A stretch of DNA of 64,000 bases from Streptomyces misionensis. GTDB taxonomy: Bacteria; Actinomycetota; Actinomycetes; Streptomycetales; Streptomycetaceae. Location: NCBI RefSeq assembly GCF_900104815.1, contig NZ_FNTD01000004.1, positions 1,054,001-1,118,000 on the forward strand, read 5' to 3'. The notes under the pieces are model-generated. The model made no database searches. It had not been told where the DNA came from and saw only the letters and a program-made list of their open reading frames with translations. Shown here in pieces: positions 41,665-49,898 of the stretch. The position numbers and the translations under genes were made by a program. Within the stretch, counting starts at the first letter, position 1. Every line of letters begins with the position of its first letter.

Positions 41665-42288
41665 ATGCCCGAGCCGAGGTCCCGCAAGGACGCCGCGCGC
41701 AACCGGGAGGCCGTGCTCGCGGCCGCCGACGCGCTGTTCGCGCGTCGCGAGAGTCCCGAGGACGTCACCATGGCGGAGGTCGCGGCGGCTGCCGGGGTCG
41801 GCAAGGGCACCCTCTTCCGGGCCTTCGGCGATCGCGCCGGGCTGCTGCGCGCGCTGTACGAGGCACGGCTCGAACCGGTCAGGGAGGCCGTCGAGTCCGG
41901 CCCGCCGCCGCTGGGACCCGCGACCCCGCCACTGGAGCGCGTGCCCGCGCTGCTCGACGCCGTCCTGTGCTTCAAACTCGACAACCGGCGCCTCGCGCTG
42001 GCCCTGGAGGAGGGCGGCGACAGCCCGTACCGGGCGGAGCACTACGAACGGTGGCACCGCATGCTGCGGGCCGTCCTGGAGCGGATCCCCGGGCTGCCCG
42101 ACGGCGACTTCACCGCCCACGCCCTGCTCGCCGCCACCCGCGCCGACCTCGTCGAACACCTGGCGGGCGGGGAACGCGTGCCCCGCGAGCGGCTGCGGGC
42201 CCAGCTGGCGGAGTTCACGTCCAGGGTCCTGACCCCCGGCCGGGCGCAGCGAACGGCCGCCGACGGCCAGGGCCTCTCGTTCGGATGA
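41665..42288 (+). CDS. TetR-family regulator of the NmrA/SnoaL operon
   Basis: A 207-aa regulator from ATG 41665, with GGAGGAG directly upstream. The helix-turn-helix spans about residues 10-57 (VTMAEVAAAAGVGKGTLFRAFGDRAGLLRALYEA), where FRAF replaces the common YHYF. The C-terminal ligand domain is helical (residues 75-190) and not assignable to a known subgroup. It is divergent from the SnoaL/NmrA pair and is flanked by two perfect 15-bp palindromes, so autoregulation and control of that operon are very likely. The inducer is unknown. Confidence 0.9.
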   Translation: MPEPRSRKDAARNREAVLAAADALFARRESPEDVTMAEVAAAAGVGKGTLFRAFGDRAGLLRALYEARLEPVREAVESGPPPLGPATPPLERVPALLDAVLCFKLDNRRLALALEEGGDSPYRAEHYERWHRMLRAVLERIPGLPDGDFTAHALLAATRADLVEHLAGGERVPRERLRAQLAEFTSRVLTPGRAQRTAADGQGLSFG

Positions 42289-42349
42289 CGGCCGGGCTCG
42301 AGGGCCCGGCACGCGCACCTGCCGCGTCGTCGTCGGTCGCCGAAAGGAC

Positions 42350-43036
42350 CTAGCGCAGCCCCACCCCCCGCGCCAGCTCCGTCGCCGCGTGCCGGAAGAA
42401 CCGCTCCCGGTCCTCGACCACCTTGTGGAACTGGCCGAACAGTTCGAAGCTCACCAGGCCGAACAGCTGGGCCCAGGCGGCGATGAGGGCGGCGGCCGCC
42501 TCGGGGGGCAGATCGGGGGCGAGGTCGGCGGCCATGCGCTCGGCCTCGGGGCGCAGCGCGTCGGGCAGCCGGAGGTCGGCGAGGCCGGGGCCCTGGTGGG
42601 CGTCGCGGACGATGCCGATGAGCACCAGACCGGTGCGGGCGGCTGACGGGATGGTGGTCTCGGGGGCGGCGTAACCGGGCACCGGCGAGCCGTAGATCAG
42701 CGCGTACTCGTGCGGGTGGTCGAGCGCCCAGCGCCGCACCGCCTCGCAGACGGCCGTGAAGCGGGCCGCGGGAGCGGCGTCCGCGGCGGCGTCGCGCGCC
42801 TTCTCCGCGGCGGCGCCGAGGGCGTCGTACGCGTCGATGATCAGAGCGGTCAGCAGTTCGTCGCGGCTGGGGAAGTACCGGTAGAGCGCGCTGGACACCA
42901 TGCCCAGCTCGCGGGCGACGGCCCGCAGGGAGAGCTTGGCGGCACCCTCGGCCGCCAGCTGCCTGCGAGCCTCCTCCTTGATGGCCGCGGTCACCTCGTT
43001 CCTGGCCCGCGCACGGGCGCCCTGTGCAGTGGTCAT
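42350..43036 (-). CDS. TetR-family regulator (TetR_C_33/WHG-like)
   Basis: A 228-aa protein from ATG 43036. The DNA-binding domain is KLSLRAVARELGMVSSALYRYFPSRDELLTALIIDAYDALG, with the RYF variant of the YxxF signature; the C-terminal domain has WALDHPHEYALIYGSPVPGY, characteristic of the WHG/TetR_C_33 group. It is convergent with the preceding TetR gene and divergent from the deazaflavin-type oxidoreductase gene at 43187, whose promoter region carries paired AGAGCA palindromes. That oxidoreductase is its likely target. Confidence 0.9.
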   Translation of the reverse strand: MTTAQGARARARNEVTAAIKEEARRQLAAEGAAKLSLRAVARELGMVSSALYRYFPSRDELLTALIIDAYDALGAAAEKARDAAADAAPAARFTAVCEAVRRWALDHPHEYALIYGSPVPGYAAPETTIPSAARTGLVLIGIVRDAHQGPGLADLRLPDALRPEAERMAADLAPDLPPEAAAALIAAWAQLFGLVSFELFGQFHKVVEDRERFFRHAATELARGVGLR

Positions 43037-43096
43037 ACCCCGCAGTCTGCCACGCCCGAGATCGGTGCACACAAAAAAGAGCGCCGAACCAAAAAG

Positions 43097-43163
43097 AGAG
43101 CACTGCTCTTGCAATGGAGCACCGATCCACCCCAGACTGAGGGCGAACCAAGAGCACTGCTCC
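43097..43163. promoter_or_regulatory. Paired AGAGCACTGCTC palindromes, candidate TetR operators
   Basis: AGAGCACTGCTCT (43097-43109, arms AGAGCA/TGCTCT) recurs as AGAGCACTGCTCC (43151-43163), 54 bp apart, in the 150-bp gap between the divergent TetR gene at 43036 and the oxidoreductase gene at 43187. Exact repetition makes a specific binding site likely. Confidence 0.65.
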
Positions 43164-43186
43164 GGAAACCGGCCGTGGGGGTCACC

Positions 43187-43645
43187 ATGTCGTCTTCGTC
43201 TTCGCCGTACTACCTCAAGGGCAGCCCGATGAACGTCCGCCTGAACGGCGTGATCGGCTGGCTCGCCCGGCACGGGCTCAGCCTCGCGGGCACCGCCGAG
43301 ATGTCCGTGCGGGGCCGAAAGAGCGGCCGGATGCAGCGCATCCCGGTCAACCCGCACACCTGCGACGGCGGGCAGTACCTGGTCTCGGCGCGCGGCCACT
43401 CGCAGTGGGTGCGCAACATGCGCGCCGCGGGCGGCGGTGAACTGCGCGTCGGCCGCACGGTGCGCGCGTTCACCGCGGTGGAGCTTCCCGACGCCGAGAA
43501 GCTCCCGATCCTGCGGACCTACCTGGAGAAGTGGGGCTGGGAGGTCAACCAGTACTTCGACGGGGTGACCGCCAGGTCCTCGGACGAGGAGCTCGTCGCC
43601 TGCGCCCCCGACCACCCCGTCTTCCGCATCACCGTCACGGAGTGA
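43187..43645 (+). CDS. Deazaflavin (F420)-dependent nitroreductase-family protein
   Basis: A 152-aa protein from ATG 43187. The core MSVRGRKSGRMQRIPVNPHTCDGGQYLVSARG with WVRNMRAAGGGELRVGR is diagnostic of the DDN/FDOR-B split-barrel family that uses F420H2 to reduce nitroaromatics, quinones or other substrates. The first 30 residues form the membrane-associated or substrate-capping helix typical of Ddn-like enzymes. It is divergent from a TetR gene that probably regulates it. The last 11 bp overlap the convergent geranylgeranyl-reductase-like gene. Confidence 0.9.
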   Translation: MSSSSSPYYLKGSPMNVRLNGVIGWLARHGLSLAGTAEMSVRGRKSGRMQRIPVNPHTCDGGQYLVSARGHSQWVRNMRAAGGGELRVGRTVRAFTAVELPDAEKLPILRTYLEKWGWEVNQYFDGVTARSSDEELVACAPDHPVFRITVTE

Positions 43646-44903
43646 CGGACTCCTCCTCGGCCTTGGCCGGCTCCGCGGCCTGCGCCGACCGGGCCGGGCC
43701 CGGGTCCAGCGCGGTCAGGGCGCGCTGGGCGAGCGGGTGGGAGCGGACCAGCTCGCCGAGCGTGGTGGCGCCCCGGGTGATGTTCCGGAACGCGTTCCAG
43801 GCCGGGCGGAAGCCGGTGAGGGCCGCGTGGAAGAGGCCGGGCCGCCGCTCGAACGCCGCGAGCAGGCGCTTGCCGACGCTCATCTCGACGCCGAGCCCGG
43901 CCTTGATGGCGAAGGCGTAGTTCAGGGCCTGGCGGCGGGTGTCGACCGCGTCGTGCGCCTCGGCGATGCGCACCGCCCACTCGCCGGCCAGCCGGCCCGA
44001 ACGCAGCGCGAAGGAGATGCCCTCGCGGGTCCACGGTTCGAGCAGACCGGCCGCGTCGCCGCAGACCAGGACCCGGCCGCGGGAGAGCGGCGAGTCGTCG
44101 GCGCGGCAGCGGGTCAAGTGCCCCGAGGAGACGGCCGGTTCGAAGCCGGCCAGGCCCAGCCGGGCGATGAAGTCCTCCAGGTAGCGCTTGGTCGCCGCGC
44201 CCTGGCCGCGGGCGGAGATCACCCCGACCGTCAGGGTGTCGCCCTTGGGGAACACCCAGCCGTAACTGCCGGGCATGGGGCCCCAGTCGATGAGCACCCG
44301 GCCCTTCCAGTCCTCGGCGACCGGCTCGGGGACCGGGATCTCCGCCTCCAGGCCGAGGTCCACCTGGTCCAGCTTCACGCCCACGTGGGCGCCTATCCGG
44401 CTGGCGCTGCCGTCCGCGCCGACGACCGCGTGGGCCAGCACGGTCTCCCCGCCCTGGAGCACGACGGCGACCGTACGCCGGTCGGGCACCGCCGAGCCGT
44501 GCTGCTCGACGCGCTGCACCGTGACGCCCGTGCGCAGTTCGGCGCCCGCCTTCTGGGCGTGCTCGACCAGTTGCTGGTCGAACTCGGGCCGGTTGATCAG
44601 CCCGAACAGCATCTGCTTGGAGCGGCGGGTGCGGGTGAAGCGCCCGTTGTGGGAGAAGGTGACCGCGTGCACCCGGTCCCGCAGGGGCAGCTCGAAGCCG
44701 GGCGGCAGGGCGTCCCGCGAGGGGCCGATGATGCCGCCGCCGCAGGTTTTGTAACGGGGCAACTCGGCTTTCTCCAGCAACAGGACGCGCCGCCCCGCGA
44801 CCGCCGCCGCGTAGGCGGCCGAGGCCCCCGCGGGTCCCGCGCCCACCACGACGACGTCCCACACATGCTGCACGTCGTCCGCCGAAGAGTTCTCGCCGCT
44901 CAC
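43635..44903 (-). CDS. Geranylgeranyl reductase-family FAD oxidoreductase
   Basis: A 422-aa flavoprotein from GTG 44903, with GGAGCAG upstream. WDVVVVGAGPAGASAAYAAA is the FAD Rossmann motif, VVGADGSASRIGAHVG the DG motif and RVLVCGDAAGLLEPWTREGISFAL the GD motif of the GGR/PHBH-type group; the YKTCGGGIIGP stretch near residue 50 is the signature Cys-Gly region of geranylgeranyl reductases. Streptomyces relatives reduce menaquinone or archaeal-type isoprenoid double bonds. It may reduce an isoprenoid tail of menaquinone, but no pathway genes are nearby. Confidence 0.9.
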   Translation of the reverse strand: MSGENSSADDVQHVWDVVVVGAGPAGASAAYAAAVAGRRVLLLEKAELPRYKTCGGGIIGPSRDALPPGFELPLRDRVHAVTFSHNGRFTRTRRSKQMLFGLINRPEFDQQLVEHAQKAGAELRTGVTVQRVEQHGSAVPDRRTVAVVLQGGETVLAHAVVGADGSASRIGAHVGVKLDQVDLGLEAEIPVPEPVAEDWKGRVLIDWGPMPGSYGWVFPKGDTLTVGVISARGQGAATKRYLEDFIARLGLAGFEPAVSSGHLTRCRADDSPLSRGRVLVCGDAAGLLEPWTREGISFALRSGRLAGEWAVRIAEAHDAVDTRRQALNYAFAIKAGLGVEMSVGKRLLAAFERRPGLFHAALTGFRPAWNAFRNITRGATTLGELVRSHPLAQRALTALDPGPARSAQAAEPAKAEEESVTP

Positions 44904-45073
44904 GATGGTCTACTGCTCCGATCAAGCCGCTGCCGCTCCCCCACGCCCACGACATCCCGCGAGCGGGGGGTAACCCGATGTATCCCGCATCCTACGGCCG
45001 TCGGCGGCGAGCGCCGCTGTGGGAGGATCGGAGCACTCAGCAGGACAACGTCGCACCTACGAGGAGCGTGCCC

Positions 45074-46426
45074 ATGTCGTCGAATCCGGTCGCCGAGACC
45101 GTCGCCTCGCTGCTGCCCCGGGCCAAGGCGGAGCTGACCGAGCTGGTCGCCTTCCGGTCCGTGGCGGACTTCGAGCAGTTCCCGAAGAGCGAGAGCGAGG
45201 CCGCCGCGAGCTGGGTCGCCGACGCGTTGCGCGCCGAGGGCTTCGTCGACGTCGCCCTGCTCGACACCCCCGACGGCACCCAGTCGGTGTACGGCTACCT
45301 GCCGGGCCCCGAGGGCGCCAAAACGGTTCTTCTCTATGCGCACTACGACGTCCAGCCGCCGCTGGACGAGACGGGCTGGGCCACTCCGCCGTTCGAGCTG
45401 ACCGAGCGCGACGGCCGTTGGTACGGCCGGGGGACGGCGGACTGCAAGGGCGGTGTGATCATGCACCTGCTCGCGCTGCGCGCGCTCAAGGCGAACGGCG
45501 GCGTCCCGGTGAACGTCAAGGTGATCGTGGAGGGCTCGGAGGAGCAGGGCACGGGCGGTCTGGAGCGCTACGCCGAGCAGCACCCGGACCTGCTGACGGC
45601 CGACACCATCGTGATCGGTGACGCGGGCAACTTTCGGGTGGGCCTGCCGACGGTCACCACGATCCTGCGCGGCATGACCCTGGTGCGGGTGAGCGTGGAC
45701 ACCCTCGCGGGCAACCTGCACTCGGGCCAGTTCGGCGGTGCCGCCCCGGACGCGCTGGCCGCGCTGATCCGGGTGCTGGACTCGCTGCGCGCCGAGGACG
45801 GTTCCACCACCGTCGACGGTCTCGACGCGTCGGCCACCTGGGACGGCCTGGAGTACACCGAGGAGCAGTTCCGCGCGGACGCCAAGGTGCTCCAGGGCGT
45901 GGAACTCACCGGCTCGGGCTCGGTCGCCGACCGGCTGTGGGCCCGCCCGGCCGTGACCGTCATGGGCATCGACTGCCCGCCGGTCGTCGGCGCCACCCCC
46001 TCGGTGCAGGCCGCCGCCCGCGCGCTGATCAGCCTGCGGGTGCCGCCGGGCGTGGACGCGACGGAGGCGACGAAGCTGCTGACGGCGCACATCGAGGCGC
46101 ACACCCCGTGGGGCGCCCGCGTCAAGGTGGAGCAGATCGGCCAGGGCCAGCCGTTCCGCGCCGACCCGACCAGCCCGGCCTACCGGGCGATGGCCGAGGC
46201 GATGGCCGTCGCCTACCCGGGCGAGACCATGCAGTACGCGGGCCAGGGCGGCTCCATCCCGCTGTGCAACACCCTCGCCGGCCTCTACCCGCAGGCGGAG
46301 ATCCTGCTGATCGGCCTGAGCGAGCCGGAGGCCCAGATCCACGCGGTGAACGAGAGCGTCTCGCCGCAGGAGCTGGAACGCCTGTCGGTGGCGGAGGCGC
46401 TGTTCCTGCGCAACTACGCGGGCTGA
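45074..46426 (+). CDS. M20-family dipeptidase/peptidase
   Basis: A 450-aa metallopeptidase; ATG 45074 follows GAGGAG by seven bases. Metal-site motifs are LLYAHYDVQPP (His-x-Asp), GRGTADCKGGVI (bridging Asp), VEGSEEQGTGGL (catalytic Glu and metal Glu), VIGDAG and the C-terminal His of QIHAVNES. The lid domain lies at about 190-310. Its closest recognised type is the DapE/ArgE/CPG2-like cytoplasmic dipeptidase clan present in most Streptomyces. It likely hydrolyses dipeptides or N-acyl amino acids. The divergent neighbour is the GGR-like gene. Confidence 0.92.
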   Translation: MSSNPVAETVASLLPRAKAELTELVAFRSVADFEQFPKSESEAAASWVADALRAEGFVDVALLDTPDGTQSVYGYLPGPEGAKTVLLYAHYDVQPPLDETGWATPPFELTERDGRWYGRGTADCKGGVIMHLLALRALKANGGVPVNVKVIVEGSEEQGTGGLERYAEQHPDLLTADTIVIGDAGNFRVGLPTVTTILRGMTLVRVSVDTLAGNLHSGQFGGAAPDALAALIRVLDSLRAEDGSTTVDGLDASATWDGLEYTEEQFRADAKVLQGVELTGSGSVADRLWARPAVTVMGIDCPPVVGATPSVQAAARALISLRVPPGVDATEATKLLTAHIEAHTPWGARVKVEQIGQGQPFRADPTSPAYRAMAEAMAVAYPGETMQYAGQGGSIPLCNTLAGLYPQAEILLIGLSEPEAQIHAVNESVSPQELERLSVAEALFLRNYAG

Positions 46427-46516
46427 GGCGGACGCAGGACACGGGGGCGGCGGGGCCGCCGGGCGAGGGGCGGGGAGCGCGCGCCCGGCGATGCCCGGCC
46501 CCGGCACGACACCGCT

Positions 46517-46551
46517 TCCGCCCTGGGCGGACACCTTCCGCTCAGGGCGGA
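46517..46551. promoter_or_regulatory. Two 15-bp palindromes upstream of the MBL gene
   Basis: TCCGCCCTGGGCGGA (46517-46531) is a perfect palindrome and TCCGCTCAGGGCGGA (46537-46551) a near-perfect copy 20 bp, about two helical turns, downstream. They precede a TACGGT hexamer at 46581 and the ATG at 46593. A repressor or activator site is plausible; a GC hairpin is the alternative. Confidence 0.45.
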
Positions 46552-46592
46552 GACGGCTCGCTCCCGTGCGTGCCCGCGCCTACGGTCGGGCC

Positions 46593-47342
46593 ATGGACGT
46601 GATCCAGCTTCTTCCACGGTTGCATCTGCTGCGCTTCCCGGTCGGTCAGGCCTATCTCTGGCGTGACGGCGAGGAGTTGACGCTCGTCGACGCGGGCCCG
46701 ATCGGCTCGGGGGCGGTGATCGCCGAGGCGGTCAGGGCGCTCGGGCGCGCGCCCGAGGACGTACGGCGCATCGTGCTGACCCACTTCCACGAGGACCACG
46801 CGGGCGGCGCGGGCGAGTTCGCCGGGCTGAGCGGCGCGCAGGTGCTGGCCCACCGGCTCGACGCGCCGTTCGTACGGGGCGAACTCCCCGGCCCGCCCCC
46901 GCGCCTTACGGAGTGGGAGCGGCCGATCCGGGCCGAGGTCATCGGGCGCCTGCCCGAGGGCACACCGCTGCCGCCGCCCTCCGTCCGGGACGTGACGGAC
47001 GGCGAGGTGCTCGACTTCGGCGGCGGCGCCCGGGTGGTGCACGTCCCCGGGCACACGGACGGCAGCATCGCGCTCTTCCTGCCCGCCGAGGGCGTGCTGT
47101 TCACCGGCGACACCGTGGCCTCGCTGCCCCCGGAGGGCGTCCTGTCCGCCGGCGAGGCGGTGACCGCGGGCTCGGCGAACCCCCCGGTGATCCCGGGCGT
47201 GTTCAACCTCGACGGGCCCCGGCTCCTCGACTCCGTACGGCACTTGGCGGGGCTCGGTGCCGAGGTGGCGTGCTTCGGCCATGGCGACCCGGTGCTGCGG
47301 GACGCCGCCGCGGCGCTGCGCGGTGCGACGGCCGCCCCCTGA
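46593..47342 (+). CDS. MBL-fold metallo-hydrolase
   Basis: A 249-aa protein from ATG 46593; TACGGT six bases upstream suggests a leaderless transcript. The dinuclear-metal motif is LTHFHEDHAGGA (HxHxDH), followed by VPGHTDGSIAL (His), FTGDTVAS (bridging Asp) and CFGHGDPV (final His). This is a complete metallo-beta-lactamase-fold site, of the small glyoxalase II/quorum-lactonase type. There is no signal peptide, so it is cytoplasmic. Substrate unknown; lactone, thioester or hydroxyacyl-glutathione-like hydrolysis are all possible. Confidence 0.9.
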   Translation: MDVIQLLPRLHLLRFPVGQAYLWRDGEELTLVDAGPIGSGAVIAEAVRALGRAPEDVRRIVLTHFHEDHAGGAGEFAGLSGAQVLAHRLDAPFVRGELPGPPPRLTEWERPIRAEVIGRLPEGTPLPPPSVRDVTDGEVLDFGGGARVVHVPGHTDGSIALFLPAEGVLFTGDTVASLPPEGVLSAGEAVTAGSANPPVIPGVFNLDGPRLLDSVRHLAGLGAEVACFGHGDPVLRDAAAALRGATAAP

Positions 47343-47344
47343 CG

Positions 47345-48388
47345 TCAGCCGACCGGCACCCCTGCCTCCAGGTACAGCGCGGTGCCGCGCTCGCGGGCGC
47401 GCAGGGCCCAGCGCAGGCGCTCGTAGCGCACCGGCGGCAGCATGTTCGCGGCCTCCTGCTCGGTGGCGAAGCGCCAGGCCCGTAGCTCCGGTCCCGGCAG
47501 CAGCACCCCGGAGGCCTCGTCGGAGGTCAGCCGGCCGCCGTCGAACAGCAGCCGGAGCCCGCCGTAGCCGGGCGGCACGGGCCGTTCCCAGTCCACCACG
47601 AGCAGCCGGGGCACCTCCCCCATCCGTATCCCGGTCTCCTCGGCGACCTCCCGCATGCCCGCGCGGGCCGGGGCCTCGCCCCGTTCCACCACACCGCCGG
47701 GGAACTCCCAGCCGGGTTTGTAGGTGGGGTCCACGAGCAGCACCCGGTCCCGCTCGTCGAAGAGCAGCACCCCGGCGGCGAGGGTCTCGGCGGTGGGCTC
47801 GGGGGTCTGCACGATGTCGCAGGGGGTGAACTCCCCGCCGCCGAGGGCGGCCGCGATCCGTACGGCGGTCTCGTAGGGGGTCAGCGCGCTGGTGTCCACG
47901 AGATGGGCGTCGGCGGTGAGCCAGGAGGCGAGGGCGGCGTGGTACGGCTCGATGTGGTCGTAGGACCACTGCCGGACCCGTATCTCGCCGTCGGGCGGGT
48001 CGGGCGGCACCTCCCGCCCGGCTATCCGTGCACGCAGGATCGTTTCGGCCGGGGCGAGGAGCAAGTGCCGTACGGGGATGCGGCGGGCGGCGAGGCCGCC
48101 GAAGATCTCGTCGCGGTACTCCTGGCGCAGCAGGGTCATCGGCACCACGAGGGTGCCGCCCAGCTCGGCGAGCATCGCGGCCGCCGTGTCGACCACGAGC
48201 CGGCGCCAGATCGGCAGGTCCTGGTAGTCGCCGACCTCGGCGAGGTGTTTGGGCGGCAGCAGGTGCGTGAGCGACCCGCCGATGACCTCGGGGTCGAAGA
48301 GCGTGCTGTGCGGGATCAGTTCGATCAGTTCCCGTGCGGTCGTGGTCTTTCCCGCACCGAACGCGCCGTTGATCCAGACGACGGTCAC
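47345..48388 (-). CDS. P-loop kinase-like and NUDIX hydrolase fusion
   Basis: A 347-aa fusion from GTG 48388, with GAGGGGGAG just upstream. The N-terminal domain starts VVWINGAFGAGKTTTARELIELIP, a Walker A, and continues as an AAA_18/adenylate-kinase-like fold (about 1-180). The C-terminal NUDIX domain (about 205-345) has the complete box GGVVERGEAPARAGMREVAEETGI. Both active sites look intact. Possible function is phosphorylation or hydrolysis of a nucleoside-derived substrate with the NUDIX half removing a toxic product, but this is inference. Translated alone; a hairpin upstream ends the preceding secreted-peptide transcript. Confidence 0.88.
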   Translation of the reverse strand: MTVVWINGAFGAGKTTTARELIELIPHSTLFDPEVIGGSLTHLLPPKHLAEVGDYQDLPIWRRLVVDTAAAMLAELGGTLVVPMTLLRQEYRDEIFGGLAARRIPVRHLLLAPAETILRARIAGREVPPDPPDGEIRVRQWSYDHIEPYHAALASWLTADAHLVDTSALTPYETAVRIAAALGGGEFTPCDIVQTPEPTAETLAAGVLLFDERDRVLLVDPTYKPGWEFPGGVVERGEAPARAGMREVAEETGIRMGEVPRLLVVDWERPVPPGYGGLRLLFDGGRLTSDEASGVLLPGPELRAWRFATEQEAANMLPPVRYERLRWALRARERGTALYLEAGVPVG

Positions 48389-48472
48389 GGACTCCCCCTC
48401 TTCTGTTGGCCCCCAGAGGCTTGCCCGTTCCACCCTGCCCCGGAAACCCCGTCCCGGTGAGGGCACGGTAAA

Positions 48473-48510
48473 GCGCGTGCCGGGGCCCCTGACAGGACAC
48501 CGGCACGCGC
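48473..48510 (-). terminator. 11-bp perfect hairpin downstream of the secreted-peptide gene
   Basis: GCGCGTGCCGG (48473-48483) pairs perfectly with CCGGCACGCGC (48500-48510) around a 16-base loop. It lies 25 bp past the stop of the minus-strand secreted-peptide gene and upstream of the NUDIX-fusion gene, so it should separate the two transcripts. Confidence 0.65.
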
Positions 48511-48534
48511 TCCCACCGGGGTGGGGCGGCCCCG

Positions 48535-48729
48535 CTACTCCCGGTCGGCGGCCGGGGCGTCGGCGGGCGCGAAACTCTCGTGGCTGACCAGGTCGCCGGC
48601 CGAGTGCAGGGTGCCGGAGACGTTGAGGTCGTCGAGCGGGCCCCGGTCCGCCGCGTGCGACGGGGTGACGGCGGCCACGACGAAACCGGTGGCGAGGGAG
48701 GCGAGGGCGAGGATGCTGCGCTTCTTCAT
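48535..48729 (-). CDS. Small secreted peptide
   Basis: A 64-aa protein from ATG 48729. It has a classical signal peptide: MKKRSILALASLATGFVVAA with a hydrophobic core and cleavage after SHA (about residue 26). The mature part of 38 residues is acidic, DLNVSGTLHSAGDLVSHES..., with no cysteine. The ribosome site is weak. Small secreted peptides of this type are common in Streptomyces, and their functions are mostly unknown; the DLNVSGTLHSAG pattern suggests a beta-prone exported factor. It is followed by a strong hairpin. Confidence 0.7.
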   Translation of the reverse strand: MKKRSILALASLATGFVVAAVTPSHAADRGPLDDLNVSGTLHSAGDLVSHESFAPADAPAADRE

Positions 48730-48865
48730 ACGCCGATCAACTGCGCGAACCGCCCGGGGGTCACGCGGATACCGCCGGAACACCGAATTCCCCTGCCCGC
48801 GGCGCCGGGCGCGCCGGTACCGTGCGAGGTCCCGGGCCGGCGGCGAGACCGTCCTCGAACTGCGG

Positions 48866-48988
48866 GTGCCCGCCGTCGAGTTGGCGGAGGCCAACCGGCA
48901 TATCGTGGGGCCGATCGAGGCCGTGCACGAGTCCGGTGAGCCACCGGCGCGGGCGCGGCCGGACACTCGTCACAAGGAGCACGCGTGA
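48866..48988 (+). other. Possible 3' fragment of a small gene coupled to the next gene
   Basis: A 40-codon open stretch (VPAVELAEANRHIVGPIEAV...RHKEHA) ends with a TGA that overlaps the GTG of the next gene (48985). The composition looks protein-like, but there is no clear ribosome site or start, and the upstream frame becomes Arg-rich noise. It could be the end of a shortened gene once translationally coupled with the isomerase gene. Confidence 0.3.
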
Positions 48989-49770
48989 GCCCCACGTTCC
49001 CGTCCGGCGCGGCCGGCGCCGCCCTCGGCGAGGTGATCGAGGACGTCGCCCGGTCGGCCGACCGGCTGACCGCGACGGCGGCCGCACTGTCCGGCCCGGC
49101 GCTGCGGGCGCCCTCGGCCCTGCCCGGCTGGACCCGCGGGCACGTGCTCGCCCACGTCGCCTACGGCGCCGACGCCTACTCATGGCTGCTGGGCCTCGCA
49201 CGCACCGGCCGCGCGCCCGGCCCCCGGGCGACCGCGGCCGCGGGGGCGGCGCAGGTCGCGCGGGAGGCCCTGCTGCCCGCCGGGCGGCTCACCGCCCGGC
49301 TGCGGGCGAGCCTCGCCCGGTTCACGGCGGACGCGCGGGAGTCGCCCGCGCCCGCCTGGGACCGGCTGGTCCCGGCCCTGGCCGGCTGGCGCCATCCGGC
49401 CTGGTACCTGCTGCTGCGCTGTCTGCGCGAGCTGGAGACCCACCACCTCGACCTCGGCACCGGGTACGGCACCGGGCGGTGGCCGGACCAGTACGTCTCC
49501 TGGGCCCTGGACGACACCCTCGGCACCCTTCGCGCACGGCGCTTCCCGCTCGCCTCCGTGACGGCCGTCGACCTCGGCCGGCGCTGGACGGTGTCGGCCG
49601 AGGGCCCCGCGGTCAGCGACGAGGGCCACCGCCTCCTCGGCTGGCTCACCGGCCGGCTCACCGCCGAAGGACCGCGGACCGACGGGCCCGCGCTCCCCTT
49701 GCCCGCCCCGCCCGCCTGGCCGCAGCCCCCGCTGCCCGGATGGGGCCGGGTCGGCGACGGCGACGGGTGA
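48985..49770 (+). CDS. Maleylpyruvate isomerase-family (MDMPI) protein
   Basis: A 261-aa protein from GTG 48985; AAGGAGC lies five bases upstream. The N-terminal DinB/MDMPI_N domain has LPGWTRGHVLAHVAYGADAYSW with the first metal His pair and LLLRCLRELETHHLDLGTGYG with the ExxxHH pair that completes the metal site. A C-terminal SCP2-like domain follows (about 175-230) and then a Pro-rich tail. It belongs to the same family as the gene at 39028 but is only distantly similar to it. The maleylpyruvate isomerase prototype uses mycothiol and a zinc ion; the substrate here is unknown. Confidence 0.88.
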   Translation: MSPTFPSGAAGAALGEVIEDVARSADRLTATAAALSGPALRAPSALPGWTRGHVLAHVAYGADAYSWLLGLARTGRAPGPRATAAAGAAQVAREALLPAGRLTARLRASLARFTADARESPAPAWDRLVPALAGWRHPAWYLLLRCLRELETHHLDLGTGYGTGRWPDQYVSWALDDTLGTLRARRFPLASVTAVDLGRRWTVSAEGPAVSDEGHRLLGWLTGRLTAEGPRTDGPALPLPAPPAWPQPPLPGWGRVGDGDG

Positions 49771-49898
49771 ACCGAACGAAGCCGGGGCACCAAGGGGCGC
49801 GGGCTGGGCCTGCGGCAGGCTCGCCCCCGGCGCACGGCACGGTGCCGCCGCGCGTCTCGGCCGACGCCTGAGCGCGCGGGGTCGGCTCCGGTGAACGC

